Assembly (NCBI GenBank): GCA_025201365.1
Contig: JAIXMF010000044.1
Coordinates: forward strand, 1-57,773
Reading direction: 5' to 3'
From: Syncephalis plumigaleata
Lineage: Eukaryota; Zoopagomycota; Zoopagomycetes; Zoopagales; Piptocephalidaceae
Length of the DNA: 57,773 bases
This document shows positions 11,786 through 24,400 of this stretch, piece after piece (position 1 is the stretch's first letter; each line of letters opens with the position of its first letter). The notes beneath the pieces were generated by a model that did no database searches, was not told the origin of the DNA, and was given only the letters and a program-made list of their open reading frames with translations. The translations under genes and the position numbers were made by a program.

Positions 11786-13836
11786 AGTGTAGCCTGTCCT
11801 AATAAATAATAACAGGATAACATAATATTAGTAAGTGATGATTACTCCTATTATATTCCTCCTATTCTTTAGTTATCCAACACACACACACACACTCTCT
11901 CTCTCTTGCTCTCTTGTGTAATAATATGCTGGTTAACGATAGAATGCAATCAGCAATGCTCGAATAATAACGTATAGATGAGGATATATAAAAACAACAA
12001 CAGATATCACAATGATCGGATAGATTAGTGTGAAACAACAAGTAAATACAAATAAAGGACTAATTACATCCTAGTCACAACGAAAGCAAGCAAGAAAGCA
12101 ACTAGTCAAGACAACTACAATTACTACTACTACTACAATAACAAATGAATCACGAATAATCAAGAAGTGATAAGTAAAGGAACAACAACAACAGCAAGAA
12201 CTGAAAGCAAATGGATCAACTGCAATAAAGTGCTACAAATAGAAAAGGAAATGTACAAGAGAAGGGAAATGGCGGTTGCTGTGCAATCAAAGCAATAAGT
12301 AACCGTGTTAATCGTGCAATCATTATACGTGCAATATATAGATGTATATATATAGCTATATATGTATATAGGTCACTATTCAAAGTGAATTACATAGATA
12401 GATAAACGAATAGTTCTATTCCTATCTATTCACTCTTATTATCATTATTATCATTACTAGAGAAGGTATGACTAATGTGCATTTGACCGTAACCAAGTAA
12501 AATTTAGGCGCACATGCATTAGAAAATAAACTAAAAATAAATTGGCCATCGACTGTGTAACGAGGATAATAATAGATTGACCAATATCAACAACAATAAC
12601 GACATTATCATCATCATCATCATTGATCTGACGTTAAATGACGCCAATCAACTGGATACTACTAGTCATTGACACCTTAACTACCCATTATTACAGTATT
12701 ACAATCTATGCAAACAAATATGCATATGTATATATATGTATATATATATGCATATGTATATATGTGTTCGTGCTTATCCAATAACTCATTTCATAGTTTG
12801 CTATGTTTACTTACAAGATTCAATTCTATATGATTCCATTATATCGTTAGTAATGATTATAATAGAATATGTATGTATTACTTACCGTTATAGCAGTTTT
12901 TAGCCTTGCCGTCAAATAGAATAGGAAAGAAGAATGAGAGGAAATATTGTTATTGTAATCCTTATCGCAACAACAACAACAACAACAATAGAAAGAGAAC
13001 AATAAGCAAAATAGAAAAGTCGTTCAATTTTTTTTGTTTGTTACTTGTTACTACAACACAATTGACCAGCGTTTCGTCAAATGAGCAAGAAAAGAAAAAT
13101 GAATAGCGTAGATAGGAAGAAACGTAAACCAAAAAAACTCAAATAGGAATATGGAATAGACCACGTTATCACATACACACACAAACACAACGTAATGTAA
13201 GTGTGTGTGCGTGTCTATATGGTCACTTCGTAAACGAAAAAGAAAGAGAGCGTACGAACGTAAGAACGAGCAAGAAGAAACGAACGAAGGTGGTGGTAAG
13301 AAAGTGGAAAGAGAAAAGGTTAAGGCTTAATAAAAAGAGAAAGACGGACTGCCAACAGTTATTTTCTAATGTGCCTATAGGTTAAGCGTAATGGAGGAGT
13401 TGTAAAGCGGATGTTGTTTGCCACGTTCCACCTGCCTTTTTTATTATGTTCAAATGACCAATTTTGGATGAGACCATTGTGGTACATGTGTACATCCATT
13501 CATTCATTCCCCATTTCTAGGACAGAATGTCATTCAATATATTCATTGGCTAAAGGGAAGAGAAGCGGAAGTAGGATATATTGGTGAGAGAATAATAACA
13601 ATACTAAACGCACACGCACACGCACATTCATACAAATGTATGAAGGAGACGAGGTACGGAGTAATGTGAACAGGAAATACTGATTGGAATGCGGGGCAGG
13701 CAGTTAAACCACTAATAAAACGTGGTTTCCACTCCATATGGACGGAGTTACAGGTGTGCTCTACATTTAATTAAGGGAAAAGGAAATTCCTTTATTGCTA
13801 ATGGATTGAAACTCAATCCATATAATTGAATGTCCA
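11786..13836. other. Two-kilobase spacer with likely 5' UTR intron of the transporter
   Basis: No coding gene is supported. On the minus strand a donor GTAAGT near 12885-12890 and an acceptor near 11803 suggest one long leader intron. The rest is AT-rich, with (CA)n/(CT)n at 11880-11910, TA-rich tracts at 12340-12375 and 12720-12765, and A-rich purine tracts at 12960-13330 whose Lys/Arg/Asn reading frames (12906-13106, 13203-13385) look like low-complexity chance frames. Confidence 0.45.
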
Positions 13837-16392
13837 TTACATACTAACCATCTTGTCACTAGTAGACATAGAATGTAAGCAAATATACATATATCTATAT
13901 TGTCATTATACTACTTACCGATACTCATCGATATTATCCATGGTGAGCACGACAAGATCACGTTTCGAAAGTGGTTGTTTCGTAATTGGACAAGTGTTAC
14001 GCGGTTCAGAACGAGTAAGACAACGCACCCAGTTATCATAACTTGAATAAATAGTAATATGTAAATAACAAAAAAGACCAATATGCATACTTATACACTT
14101 ACCCCATAACATGACCATGAGGTGAGATGGCTGGCTTGACGACCTCCTCTAACGTGATCGGATCAATGTAGCCAGGCAATGGATTAACGCCACAGTTGGC
14201 CACTCGTCCGCCACCGCCACCGCCACTAATGGCAATATCAGTGACAATGTCGGATAACATAGGATCACTCGTATCATGATGAGCAGTATTGCTAGACGGG
14301 TCACCAACATGTGATGATAATGATGTATTATCGGTAGATGTACTATTACTACTATAGGTGGCTGTAGCACTACCACCAGCACGTCTACTTGCCATGGCAC
14401 GTGCACGTTTTGTAGTGCCGTAATTCATGGCTCTCGATGAGGATGACGAACTACGATAGTCGCTCGAGAAATCATCGTCACGTTCACGTCCGTACATCCA
14501 ATCGCTATCCGAGTCGTTGGTCGAGCCGTAGCCGTCGTCAGAGTCGCGTCTAGTGGATTGACGACGTCGTGGACGTTTAGTAGACGATGCAGCAGCCGTG
14601 GTAGCAGTAGTAGTATTGCTATTGCTATTGCTAGTACTATTGCTAGTATTCTTTGTTTTCGATGCCTTCACTGTCGCTCTACTCTTGACAGCTGGTTGAT
14701 TCGCTTCCGTATCTGTTAACTTATCCGGTGGATATTCACGATTCTCTTCATCGGAATCATCTTGATTCGCTGTTGATCGCCGACTGCGTGGCTTACGTTC
14801 ATCGTAGGATGAACCATCTCGTCGATGCTTGCAATGCGTACGGAATGTCTTTCGTCCATCCTTCGTACTAAATAAATAATGAGCCTTGCCCTTGTCGTCC
14901 AACACGTAGTTGGGATCTTGAATCTTGTTCGTCTCTACCAATTGACGATAATAGTTGGAACACTATGTCAATACAAAACTGATGAGTGACCATGTTTACC
15001 TAGGATAAATGTGATAGCAATGCGATACTTGCCTGATAGCCCACACGACCTGGAATGGCGATGGAGAACACGCCCCATTGACCATTGGCGCCCATCTCCT
15101 TGAGACGTTGATGAAATAGTTTTTGCTCATACTATAATACTCGATATTACTATTACTATTGTCATTACTATTATAGCAACAATTACTTACTTGAGTCCAG
15201 GGACCAGTACGTTGTGGCTCATTAGGAGCATTGAATCGATAGTAATAAGAGTTGGGATTCTTGTCGATGGCCTTCCACGCCTTCTTACGTGCCTCTGACC
15301 ATCCCTCCATGGCGGCATCTGGGTTTTCACGCATTTGCTTAAGCGCATCCTCAAGGCGTAATCGTCCTACTTTCTGGTATTTCCTGTATCCTAGAACATT
15401 AGTGATGAACAAGCCAAGTAAATGGTTTGTAATAAATACTCACCGACGCGTTTCATCGGTTACATTCTTCTTCATGGTGGTGGTACGCTTACGCAATAGT
15501 TGTTCATACTTTTGTCGCTCCTCTCTCGTCATGTTGTTCTCGGGTTCTGTTAGGGTTATGGAAATAAGTCCATCGTGCTCATGTATGTTTGCTTGATACT
15601 TACTAGCTTGTTGTGCTTTTGGACTTTTCGCCGCCAATTCCTTACGTATCATGTTGAGATACATGGGTTGCGACAAGTTAAGAATCAGCTCATCCTATAC
15701 GGAATGTAATCATTAGATTAGCTAGTAGATACATTTATCTATTAAAAAAGGGAAAACACGCCCTACCTCATCATTATCCAATTGCTTCAAGGCAAAGGCC
15801 ACCTCATCATCCGTAATGTAATCGAACGTTTGACGCACTTTGTCCGCCTTGCGACGTAATTCTCGACGCTCGAATTCGGCAAACTATCATCGTGATATTC
15901 GTTATTAGATATCAATGATTATGGTATCATCACCGGACTCACCTGCTTTTGTTGTAGCGCCACTCGTTGCTGGATAATATCAATTTCCGTCTCTGTCATT
16001 TCCTCGGCAAACATGTTGCTTTTACGCACAGTGCCAATACGTTCGCTACGCGTATTCGTTAATATCCTAGTGTTGTGCACATTGTATAGTATACCATGCG
16101 GTTTAGCTTACCTCGCCTCAAGCATTTCACGTACACGCTGAGCACTTTCATCGGCAAAATGCTTACCACCGTCTGATCCGTCGGTGGGTAGCGTGACACC
16201 TGAAGCAGCCATGAAATCATCGCATTCTAGCTCCTTCTTGCGGTTGTCTCGTCGCTGACGTAACAATTGCTGGAGTGAATAAAAGGAGAGGTAAGTCAAC
16301 GGAATACTTGTATTATTATTATTATTATTAACACTTACTAGCACGTTGACAACCTCCGAACTAGACGTGACCGTAGCAGTAGTTGCCGCCAT
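13837..16392 (-). CDS. SANT/Myb-domain protein with C-terminal U-box-like domain, 647 aa
   Basis: Eleven exons (16339-16392, 16112-16269, 15943-16066, 15767-15883, 15604-15694, 15444-15546, 15191-15383, 15033-15131, 14103-14962, 13919-14041, 13837-13858) join in frame to 1,944 nt. The N-terminal third is charged and helical. Residues ~276-322 form a SANT-like domain (GPWTQYEQKLFHQRLKEMG, then GQWGVFSIAIPGRVGYQCS, YYRQLV). Next is a long Ser/Asp/Arg-rich disordered region. Residues ~578-640 resemble a U-box: DPITLEEVVKPAISPHGHVM, NWVRCL, NTCPITKQPLSKRDLVVL. This suggests a nuclear ubiquitin ligase or chromatin factor, but that is inference. Intron 8 has a GCAAGT donor and the last exon is only 22 nt. 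The start at 16392 is the only ATG in the first open exon (the upstream frame begins with GTG). Confidence 0.85.
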
Positions 16393-16699
16393 ATTGATAT
16401 GGAAATATGGAAACACGTACTAACACGCAAACGTAGTTCAATCAGTCAATAGGGTAAAGGAAAGGAGAAAGGGTGAAAAAATGAAAAACAACAACAACAA
16501 CAAATTACGCGTACAGGTCACGTTCACCTAAATAGTATGGCTTTTACTACTCTCTCTAAAGAAAATGATAACAAATCCATATATCGTCTATTTACACTTG
16601 ACAGTTAATCAAATGGCTGTAACATAATCTAGCATTAAGTATCAATACATGCTAGCCTACACATTAGCTTTATTCGTCGTGGAATGGATGGTACATAAC
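16393..16699. other. Intergenic, promoter of the SANT/U-box gene
   Basis: About 300 bases of AT-rich sequence with a (CAA)n tract at about 16487-16502. No reading frame or RNA gene was seen. The duplicated segment begins at about 16700. Confidence 0.5.
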
Positions 16700-16849
16700 A
16701 AATGCATCTATGTTTTGACATTAGGCTCTAGTCACTAGTATTAATAATCTAAAGCAACTGTTTATTTGATATTCTATTGTAACTAGCAGGATCAACCAAC
16801 TAATTGATACGAGTATAAGATGTTGAAGTAACAAACTAGGTATCAAGCA

Positions 16850-17548
16850 CTAGTTTAGTATGCTATTTATCCGCGATTCAATAACTTTTGTCGCAGTTGG
16901 AGCATCTAGCTCTGGATTCCCCATACGAGACAAATCTACCAATATTACTGTGGACTTATCCTTTAATGATATTTGGTAAAGAATCCTTTTTTTCACTGGA
17001 AGTTTACCTTTACCCACAACCCTAAACATCAATTCATTTTTAATATTAAAGCATAGATCTATTTGATATTGACGTTAGCATTAACTAGTGTGATTTGCAG
17101 TATACTTACTTTTGGGGACAGGGTCAATTCGGTAATGGTTTGTATGTGCAAATTGCAATCCTAGATAACAGCGTTAGTATGACATATCTACAATCATTGC
17201 TTAATACTTACCTGCATAAAATTCCGATTGAGCAAGGATGGTCTGTACCATTCGTTGATTTATATCAAAACTAGCACGAACGAGTTTTAGGTAGTTCTCA
17301 TACGGCTGCGCACATGGTACCGTAGTTCTTTTACATTGATACGGTTGAGCATTGTTAGTGAGTGCACTGCCGGGTATATATGTATTTTTGCAAACAATAT
17401 AGCCGAGATTGTTACGCTCGCTTAGTGCACGTCCTTGACGAGCACTTGGTAAGGAACTGTCCGTTGTCGTAATGGCTGCATTGGTGGTCGATGCTAGTAG
17501 AAGCATAGTAATTGCGATAACGCCGGTCAAGCCTAGATTGAAGCGCAT
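16850..17548 (-). CDS. Small secreted protein, paralogue 1 (198 aa)
   Basis: Unknown function. Exons 17212-17548, 17110-17160 and 16850-17058 join to 597 nt. Residues 1-24 form a clear signal peptide (MRFNLGLTGVIAITMLLLAS, cleavage probable after TTNA). A short linker SARQGRALSERNN may be a processing region. The mature part has cysteines near residues 52, 71, 78 and in the exon 3 motif LCF, which could pair. The C-terminus ends ESRINSILN. Exons 2 and 3 have the same lengths (51 and 209 nt) as in the paralogue at 27093-27794. The signal peptide and extreme C-terminus are almost unchanged between the two, while the middle is strongly changed. A host- or competitor-facing secreted protein is plausible; no named family could be assigned. 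Confidence 0.8.
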
Positions 17549-17653
17549 GATGAACTATGTGTTCCGATATATTCGTAGTGAGCTATAAGACGAGTGTATA
17601 GAAAGTGTAGTAATATGATTATCCATCTTTGCATCACAAATAAATGGTGCCCA

Positions 17654-17659
17654 TTTATA
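17654..17659 (-). promoter_or_regulatory. TATA box of secreted paralogue 1
   Basis: Minus-strand TATAAA lies about 106 nt upstream of the start codon at 17548, and the same box is kept in the duplicate at 27900-27905. A simple (AGCAGT)n tract sits just upstream at 17671-17703, with about one unit more than in copy 2. Confidence 0.5.
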
Positions 17660-18512
17660 GGCGTAGGAATAGCAGTAGCAGTAGCAGTAGCAGTAGCAGT
17701 AGTTGACCAGTCGGGTATGCACGGTCAATGAGCCATTTGAACTGTAAGGTATTTGTCTTTTTTACATTTATGTCACTGCACCATTATGGTTCTTTTCTAT
17801 TTATTGCATTGATAAGGCAATAGCAGTTGTTGTGATTGGATCGTGTAGTGAATATTACTCGTTTGTTGGATAGAATGGCGAGAATTCATGACAGACATTG
17901 TATTAGTTCCAGATGGCATTACCTCCTTGATCAAGCACGAGGACAGATCATATAACTGGTCAGGTTATTAGCCATCTAATTTGGTTCTGGTTCAGCTTGC
18001 CAAAGATTCGGAATAACTACAAATGCGCAATTATACCCGACGAGGAGATGCCATGGAACGTGGTGATATACTCGACAAAGATTGACGCCATTTGTCTATT
18101 CAGTAATGCGTGTAGCCGTGAACTATATGGATGGTCATTATTGCTACAAGCACCTATCGACATGATTGATGATACTCGATAGTGACATTGCTCATATTAT
18201 TGCTCCATTGTTAATCATATTGACTGGATTGCCATATACATATTGATTTGGACTAGCAGTGTCAACTATGGAACACGGCATTCTAATGCTCATCTCCGCA
18301 TGTTTCAGCACAAGTACTCGTTTGCCATAGCAGTACATACTCGGATGCATTAAACTGACACCGCCATTATGTATCTAATCAATTTGTAATGGAGATGAAC
18401 GAGAATTGAAGATTAATGCTAAAACTAGCCTATTATCATTGTCATTTGTGTCAGAATGTCATGGTATATTGCCAAAGAAAAAAGAATAAAAGAATAATGA
18501 ATATTTGTTACT

Positions 18513-20267
18513 TTATTCGAATTTGTATCTATCGCAACTTCCTGGATGCAACTCGCACCAAGGCATACTAATGGGATCGGCACGTATGCCTCGTTGTAAC
18601 AATCGGTGTCGTAGCTTGTAGATACGCGACAGAGCATCTCGCGAGTTATACACCTGTCCATTAGCATCCCTGTGACCACTCCATAGTTTCTCGCCTACAG
18701 CACCGGCACGAGGCCAGACTCGCATGTCAAGCACGTAGGTATCGCTTTTCTCGGACCATAAAGCCACTTCACCGCCAAGTATATCGGGATGTGATCTATC
18801 CACATTACCAGTCGACTCAAGTCCCTCGATTATGTTGTGCGCGTACATGTGCTGCCATGATCTGTAGGAATTGCACTCTGGATCCTTATCGCCTACCGAC
18901 CACATCCAATCACCTTGACCACGATCGAGATACCAATGATTGCTGATGGATACAATGACGCGCAATCCTTGTTGCAATACATCCTTGATATGCTTTGCAC
19001 TCCTCCACACTTGTACGATCGTGTCATTGCTCATCCTAACCTTGTATTCAAGCAATGCTTCCTCCCAGGTGATAGGTGTTTTGTGATTCTCGTGTACTGC
19101 CGCATGTAATCCTTGGGCAAACCTACCAATAAGTTGCGAGGCGTTCATCCCGTGCTGCTCCATGTATTTGGCAATATGTGGTTCCTGCGTGTAACACTCT
19201 TGATTTACTTCATCGCCACCAACGTGGAAATAGGGGTCGGTGAACCAGGTGGCCTGCTCGTTAATAAGTTTGACGACAAGGTTCAACGATTCGGGGTTTG
19301 TCGGATCCAACTGGCCACTTGGTGGTTCGGCGGCGACGTCATTCCATTTCGGTTGCTGATTCGAGCAGACTATTAAATCGGGATAGGCGAGACCCCAGGC
19401 ATAGGTGTGCCCAGGCGTGTCGTACTCTGGAATCACACGAATACCACGTTCACGCGCATATTGCACGATATCTTGGACGTTCTTCTTGGTATATATCATC
19501 TTGGGACCATACGCGCCATACTCGGCTAAACGCGGCAGCACCTCGCTCTTCACCGGAAAGCTTTGCGAATCGGCAATATGCCAATGGAATACATTCAATT
19601 TTGTCATGGCCATACCATCCAGTTGACGTAGAATGTCGGCCACCGGATAATAGGAACGTGCCGTGTCAAGCAGTAGACCACGATGCACATACTCGGGTTG
19701 ATCATCAATGATAAGTGGCACGCCTGGTAAATATCGTTCGTGGTTGTTTTCCTCGTCTAGTCGACGTACTAACTGAGTAAATGTCTCGAGAGCATGTATG
19801 GCACCATAAACGCTATTCGCATTGATGGTAGTGGCACCGGTATCATCCACGGAAATCGAATAGGATTCGTCTGTTTTATCATCGAGATGCGTATTCGAAT
19901 GGAGCACATTCACCGTCGCTACATTAATTTCACCCGCACATGTATCGTCCGTTCTTGCCTCCAACGGTAGACCATCTGGTTCTGAGATGTATTTCTGGTA
20001 GCGCGTACAAGCTGACGTCAGCAGTTGTAGACTCTCGCCGTAGGGTGCATGACAGTCGAAATAGAAATCACTAGTTAAAATGAATGTTGCTGTGCCAATG
20101 CTATACTTGTAAGGTATAGGCCAAATATTACCAATAATCGCTTTGCTATTGTCGAGCATGGTGCTATTGGCACTAATTTCTAATGCAGTAACACCAGATA
20201 GGACGACTGTTGAAGCAACAGCTAGTATGGTTCTTGCTGTTAACATTGAATAGTTATAGAATATCAT
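18513..20267 (-). CDS. Secreted beta-N-acetylhexosaminidase, glycoside hydrolase family 20
   Basis: It removes terminal N-acetylglucosamine/galactosamine, typically completing chitin breakdown outside the cell. A single intronless frame of 584 codons starts with a signal peptide (MLTARTILAVASTVVLSGVT); translation may begin at 20267 or at the internal ATG at 20246, and the second gives a more usual signal peptide. The catalytic domain shows HRGLLLDTARSYYP, MAMTKLNVFHWHIADSQSFP, IPEYDTPGHT and the active-site HVGGDEV (Asp352 and Glu353), followed by TWEEALLE and a WP-rich C-terminal barrel end (EVALWSEKSD, DMRVWPRAGAVGEKLWSG). An N-terminal GH20b-like domain precedes it. The length matches fungal enzymes. 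It lies inside the secreted-protein block, next to the duplicated gene. Confidence 0.95.
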   Translation of the reverse strand: MIFYNYSMLTARTILAVASTVVLSGVTALEISANSTMLDNSKAIIGNIWPIPYKYSIGTATFILTSDFYFDCHAPYGESLQLLTSACTRYQKYISEPDGLPLEARTDDTCAGEINVATVNVLHSNTHLDDKTDESYSISVDDTGATTINANSVYGAIHALETFTQLVRRLDEENNHERYLPGVPLIIDDQPEYVHRGLLLDTARSYYPVADILRQLDGMAMTKLNVFHWHIADSQSFPVKSEVLPRLAEYGAYGPKMIYTKKNVQDIVQYARERGIRVIPEYDTPGHTYAWGLAYPDLIVCSNQQPKWNDVAAEPPSGQLDPTNPESLNLVVKLINEQATWFTDPYFHVGGDEVNQECYTQEPHIAKYMEQHGMNASQLIGRFAQGLHAAVHENHKTPITWEEALLEYKVRMSNDTIVQVWRSAKHIKDVLQQGLRVIVSISNHWYLDRGQGDWMWSVGDKDPECNSYRSWQHMYAHNIIEGLESTGNVDRSHPDILGGEVALWSEKSDTYVLDMRVWPRAGAVGEKLWSGHRDANGQVYNSRDALSRIYKLRHRLLQRGIRADPISMPWCELHPGSCDRYKFE

Positions 20268-21438
20268 TGGCGATAATTGACTATTGACAATCGTAAATGA
20301 TTCTTGTTGAAAATGAGATATGATAAGTAGAATTGCCTAGTAAATGGATATCAACAAATGACCATCATGGGACAAAGTGAAAGTATACTAATGAATGTAG
20401 TAGCATAATACCGATATTTAAAGAGTCAAGCATGTCAATCCCACTACAATCATCCGTGTACTGCGAGCATAGTAGCGTATACCGAATGGTCACGGATATC
20501 ATGTGGTGCTAGGCTGTGTCATGCTATCAACAAGATACAATAATGATAAATTGACAATCATTGAGCACATGATATGTACTTGTGCATAATAAATAAACTG
20601 CTATCAATAATGCTGACTAGTTGTGTCTACGCAATCATTCAAACACTAGTGTACATCAATGCGGTAGATGTATGCGATGTGTAGCAGAACATCTAGATCC
20701 AATTGTTAATGGTGCCACGATGTGCTATTGAAGAATACGTATCCATTGCAATTGCCTCTCTCTCTTTCTCTCTCTTTCTCTTTTCACATTTGACTACGTC
20801 CTCCGTAATCACTTGTATGTGTATCGAATCGTGTTTTCACCAATCCCACTGACCGCTGTTGTCATCACTCGCTTCCATGCTGTTGTATTGTGTAAGCATT
20901 AAAGTATAGAAACGTAGACGTTGTCTTTGTTCCTAGCATTACAGCAACACTAGATATAGTTATGACTGGTTGTAATCCAAGTGTAATGACAATATGTAGG
21001 AAGCATAGTTCTAAGGATGCTGACATATGTGATGAAATAGCACTCGTGTAATCAGTATTCGATGACCTCACTCGATATACAATGCTCATTCATGGTACAC
21101 GATAAGTAATAAGCATAGCTGGAGTAGAAGAAAGAATCGAACGATGAATAGAGTAGAAGAATGCCATATAGCATTACATATTTATTCAATCAATGAACCA
21201 GTCATTAGTTGATATTTATGTAATAGGACCATGGATGAATAGACGGAAGGGACTTGTAGATATATTTCTTGATCCAAGGAATAATGACTTGAATGGCATG
21301 GACACTAAAGGGTCTTGTAGTACCGATATATTCTTGACTTGAATACCTATAATATCTACTTGATGATGTCCTTGTCTTGCTCTGTAATCATAATGAATTA
21401 ATATGGGTATGATTATCTGTTGGATTATTACTTACTGC
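20268..21438. other. Spacer between the GH20 gene and micro-exon gene A (its 3' UTR included)
   Basis: No coding gene is supported; a 74-codon minus frame (20865-21089) has no features. A CT-rich tract lies at 20754-20786. On the minus strand just below the stop of gene A a further intron (about 21382-21435, GTAAGT to ACAG) appears to lie in its 3' UTR, followed by a short exon near 21360-21381. Confidence 0.45.
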
Positions 21439-24400
21439 TTAATGACGTCCCTGTAAAAATAACATGATCCATATTGTGGTTAGTACGTTTATATCGCAAT
21501 TGGAATGGTAGCTTACGATCTGTTATATCCAAGCATACATGGATTGCATGGCATACTATAATTAGTACACCATGCATTATCATTGGAATGATGACTTACG
21601 GTCTGCCATACAGGAGATCATGTGCCATACTACAATTAGTACATCTATACGTTGCAGTTTAAATGATGGCTTACCCTCTATTTACGCAAGCATACGTGAA
21701 TCATGCACCGTGTTGCTGTTAGCACCTTAGACAATAATAAGCATCTTTCACTTACCTCCTATTAGGCAAAAACATATGTAGATCAATTGTCGTATCGTAG
21801 TTAATACACCGTAGATAACAATGGGAATGATAACTTACGGCCTATCGTATCCATGCATACGTGGATCGTGTGTCACATGTCATAATTAATACATCATCGT
21901 GTATAACCAGCATAATGGCTTACTTGCTATTACATACGAACGTATGCGAATGTGCAATGTCATGATTAGTAACAGCATAGTTTATGACTGGAACATTGAC
22001 TTACTTCCTATCATACGGGGACAGAAGTGAATCGTATGTCATATCATGGTTAGTGCATCCATACATTTCGGATAGAATGATGACTTACTTTCTATCATAC
22101 AAGATCGTATGTGGATCATGTGCCATAGGGAGATTAGTACAACATAGATGAAGATTGGAAAGGTAACTTACAAGCTGTTATACGGAAACATACATGAATC
22201 ACGGGTCAGGTTGCAATTAGTACAGCGCATACTACAATCTGACTAATAACTTACAGCCTATCAAGTGCAAGCATACGCAGATCGCCAGTCGTATCGTAGT
22301 TAGTATACCATAGATAATAATCGAATTGATAACTTACAATCTATCGTGCAATAATATACGTATATCGTGTGTCATAGCGTGATTAGTATACCATAGATTG
22401 TAATCGAAATGTAAACTTGCCCACTAGCATACACAGAGATATGTGAATCATGTGCCATAGGGTGATTAGTACAGCGTAGACGAGGATTGGAATGGTAACT
22501 TACAGCCTGATATACGTAAACACACGTGGATCACGTGTCAGATTGCAATTAGTGCATCAACTCATTTTAATCGGAATGTTAACTTACTCGCTAATATATA
22601 CAAGTATATCAGCATCATGTGCCATAGGATGATTAGTACAGAGTAGATGAGGACTGGAAAGGTAACTTACAACCTATCATACGGGAACAAAAGTGGATCG
22701 TGTGCCATAGCATGATTAGCGTACTATAGTCTATAACCGGAATGGTAACATACCTCCTATCATGTGCCATAGCGTGATTAGTATATCATAGATTGTAATC
22801 GAAATGTTAACTTACAGCCTATCAATACAGAGACATACGCGGATCGTGTGCCATAATATGATCAGTACATTAATTTGTTATAATTAGAATGGTCACTTAC
22901 TTTCTATCATACAAGAACGTATATGAATCGTATGCCACAGTGTGATTAGTACTCGGCTCATTGCGGTCAGAATGATAACTTACGGTCTACCATACAGGAA
23001 TATATGCGGATCACATGCCACGTTACAATTAGTAATCATACACTGCAGCCAGCATGGTAACTTACATTCTATCATACAGGAACATACGTGGGACATGTGC
23101 CATAGTGTGATTAGTATCGCATTCATTCATTACAGTCAAAACGATTACTTACAGCCTAGTATACACAAACAAACGTGGATCGTGTGTCGTATTAATATCA
23201 ATACATCCATACGGTATCATCGGGAATAGTAACTTACGCACTGTTATCCACAAATGTATGGAAATCATTTGCCATATTATCATTAGTATCTCATTCATTA
23301 CGGCCAAAATGATAACTTACAAACTGTTATACAGAAACATAGGTTGGTTATGTGCCGATACTATGGTTAGTACTTATTCATTACGATTGAACTACCAACT
23401 TACGACCTATCATACACAAGCATAAGAAAATCATGTGCCATCTTACAATCAGTACCCCATAGGCTACAGCCAAAATGATAACTTACTTGCTATCGTAGGG
23501 AAATCATGTAGCACGGTACAATTAGTACAACATTCATTACAACCGGAATGATAACTTACCATCTATCATACAGAAGCATAAATGAATGTGTGTCATAATA
23601 TTATTAGTACATTATTCATTACGATCAGAATGATGACTTACGCCCTATCATACACAATCATATGTGAATTATATGCCGCATTACAACTAGTACTCATTCA
23701 TTACATCAAGAGTAGTAACTTACGTTCTATCATACAAGAACATATGTGGATCGTGTGCGATATCATAATTAGTATCTTGTTCATTATGGTCAGAGTAATG
23801 ACTTACCTCCTATCGTACATGGGCGTATGTGGATCATGCGTCATAGCGTGATCAATACTTCTTTCATTGTAGTCATGATGATAACTTACATCCTATCATA
23901 CAAAAACACGTATTGATTATGGATAATATTGTAATTAGTGTTTCGTTCGTCGCAATCAAAATAGTAACTTACAAACTATCATACAGGAGCAGACAAGAAT
24001 AATGAGCCACGTTACGATTAGTACTCGGTTCATTGCGGTCAGAATTATTACTTACGGCCTATCATACGAGAACATACGTGGATTATGTGCGATGTCATAG
24101 TTAGTACATCGATTCATTACGATTAAAATAGTAACCTACACACTGTTATGGGCAGATATACGTATGAATCATGTGTCACATCATAATTAGTATACAATAG
24201 TTTGTAAATGAAATGGTTACTTACACACTGTCATACCGGAACATAAGTATGGATCATGTGTCATATTATTAGTACACTGTGCATTGGATTGGAATGATGA
24301 CTTACTTTCTATCATACACAAACATACGCGAATCGTGTGCCATAACGTGATTAGTATATCGTACACTGGATTAGAATGATAACTTACGGGCTACCATAAA

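Larger units (their letters stand above)
16700..18376. repeat. Segmental duplication, copy 1 (partner at 26943-28616)
   Basis: This stretch matches 26943-28616 in the same orientation, about 10.24 kb apart. The outer parts (about 16700-16873 and 17440-18376) look nearly identical to the partner by eye, with only scattered substitutions and a difference in the AGCAGT simple-repeat copy number. The middle (about 16874-17440), which holds most of the small secreted gene including both introns, is far more diverged. The near-identity breaks off at GTATCTA (18376). Confidence 0.9.

Noticed and set aside
12906-13385. Lys/Arg-rich plus-strand frames in the purine-rich spacer
   Set aside because: Low-complexity translations of A/G-rich tracts with no features, lying antisense to the likely leader of the transporter.
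20865-21089. 74-codon minus-strand frame between GH20 and gene A
   Set aside because: No domain or conserved feature; it lies in the region expected to be 3' UTR or spacer.
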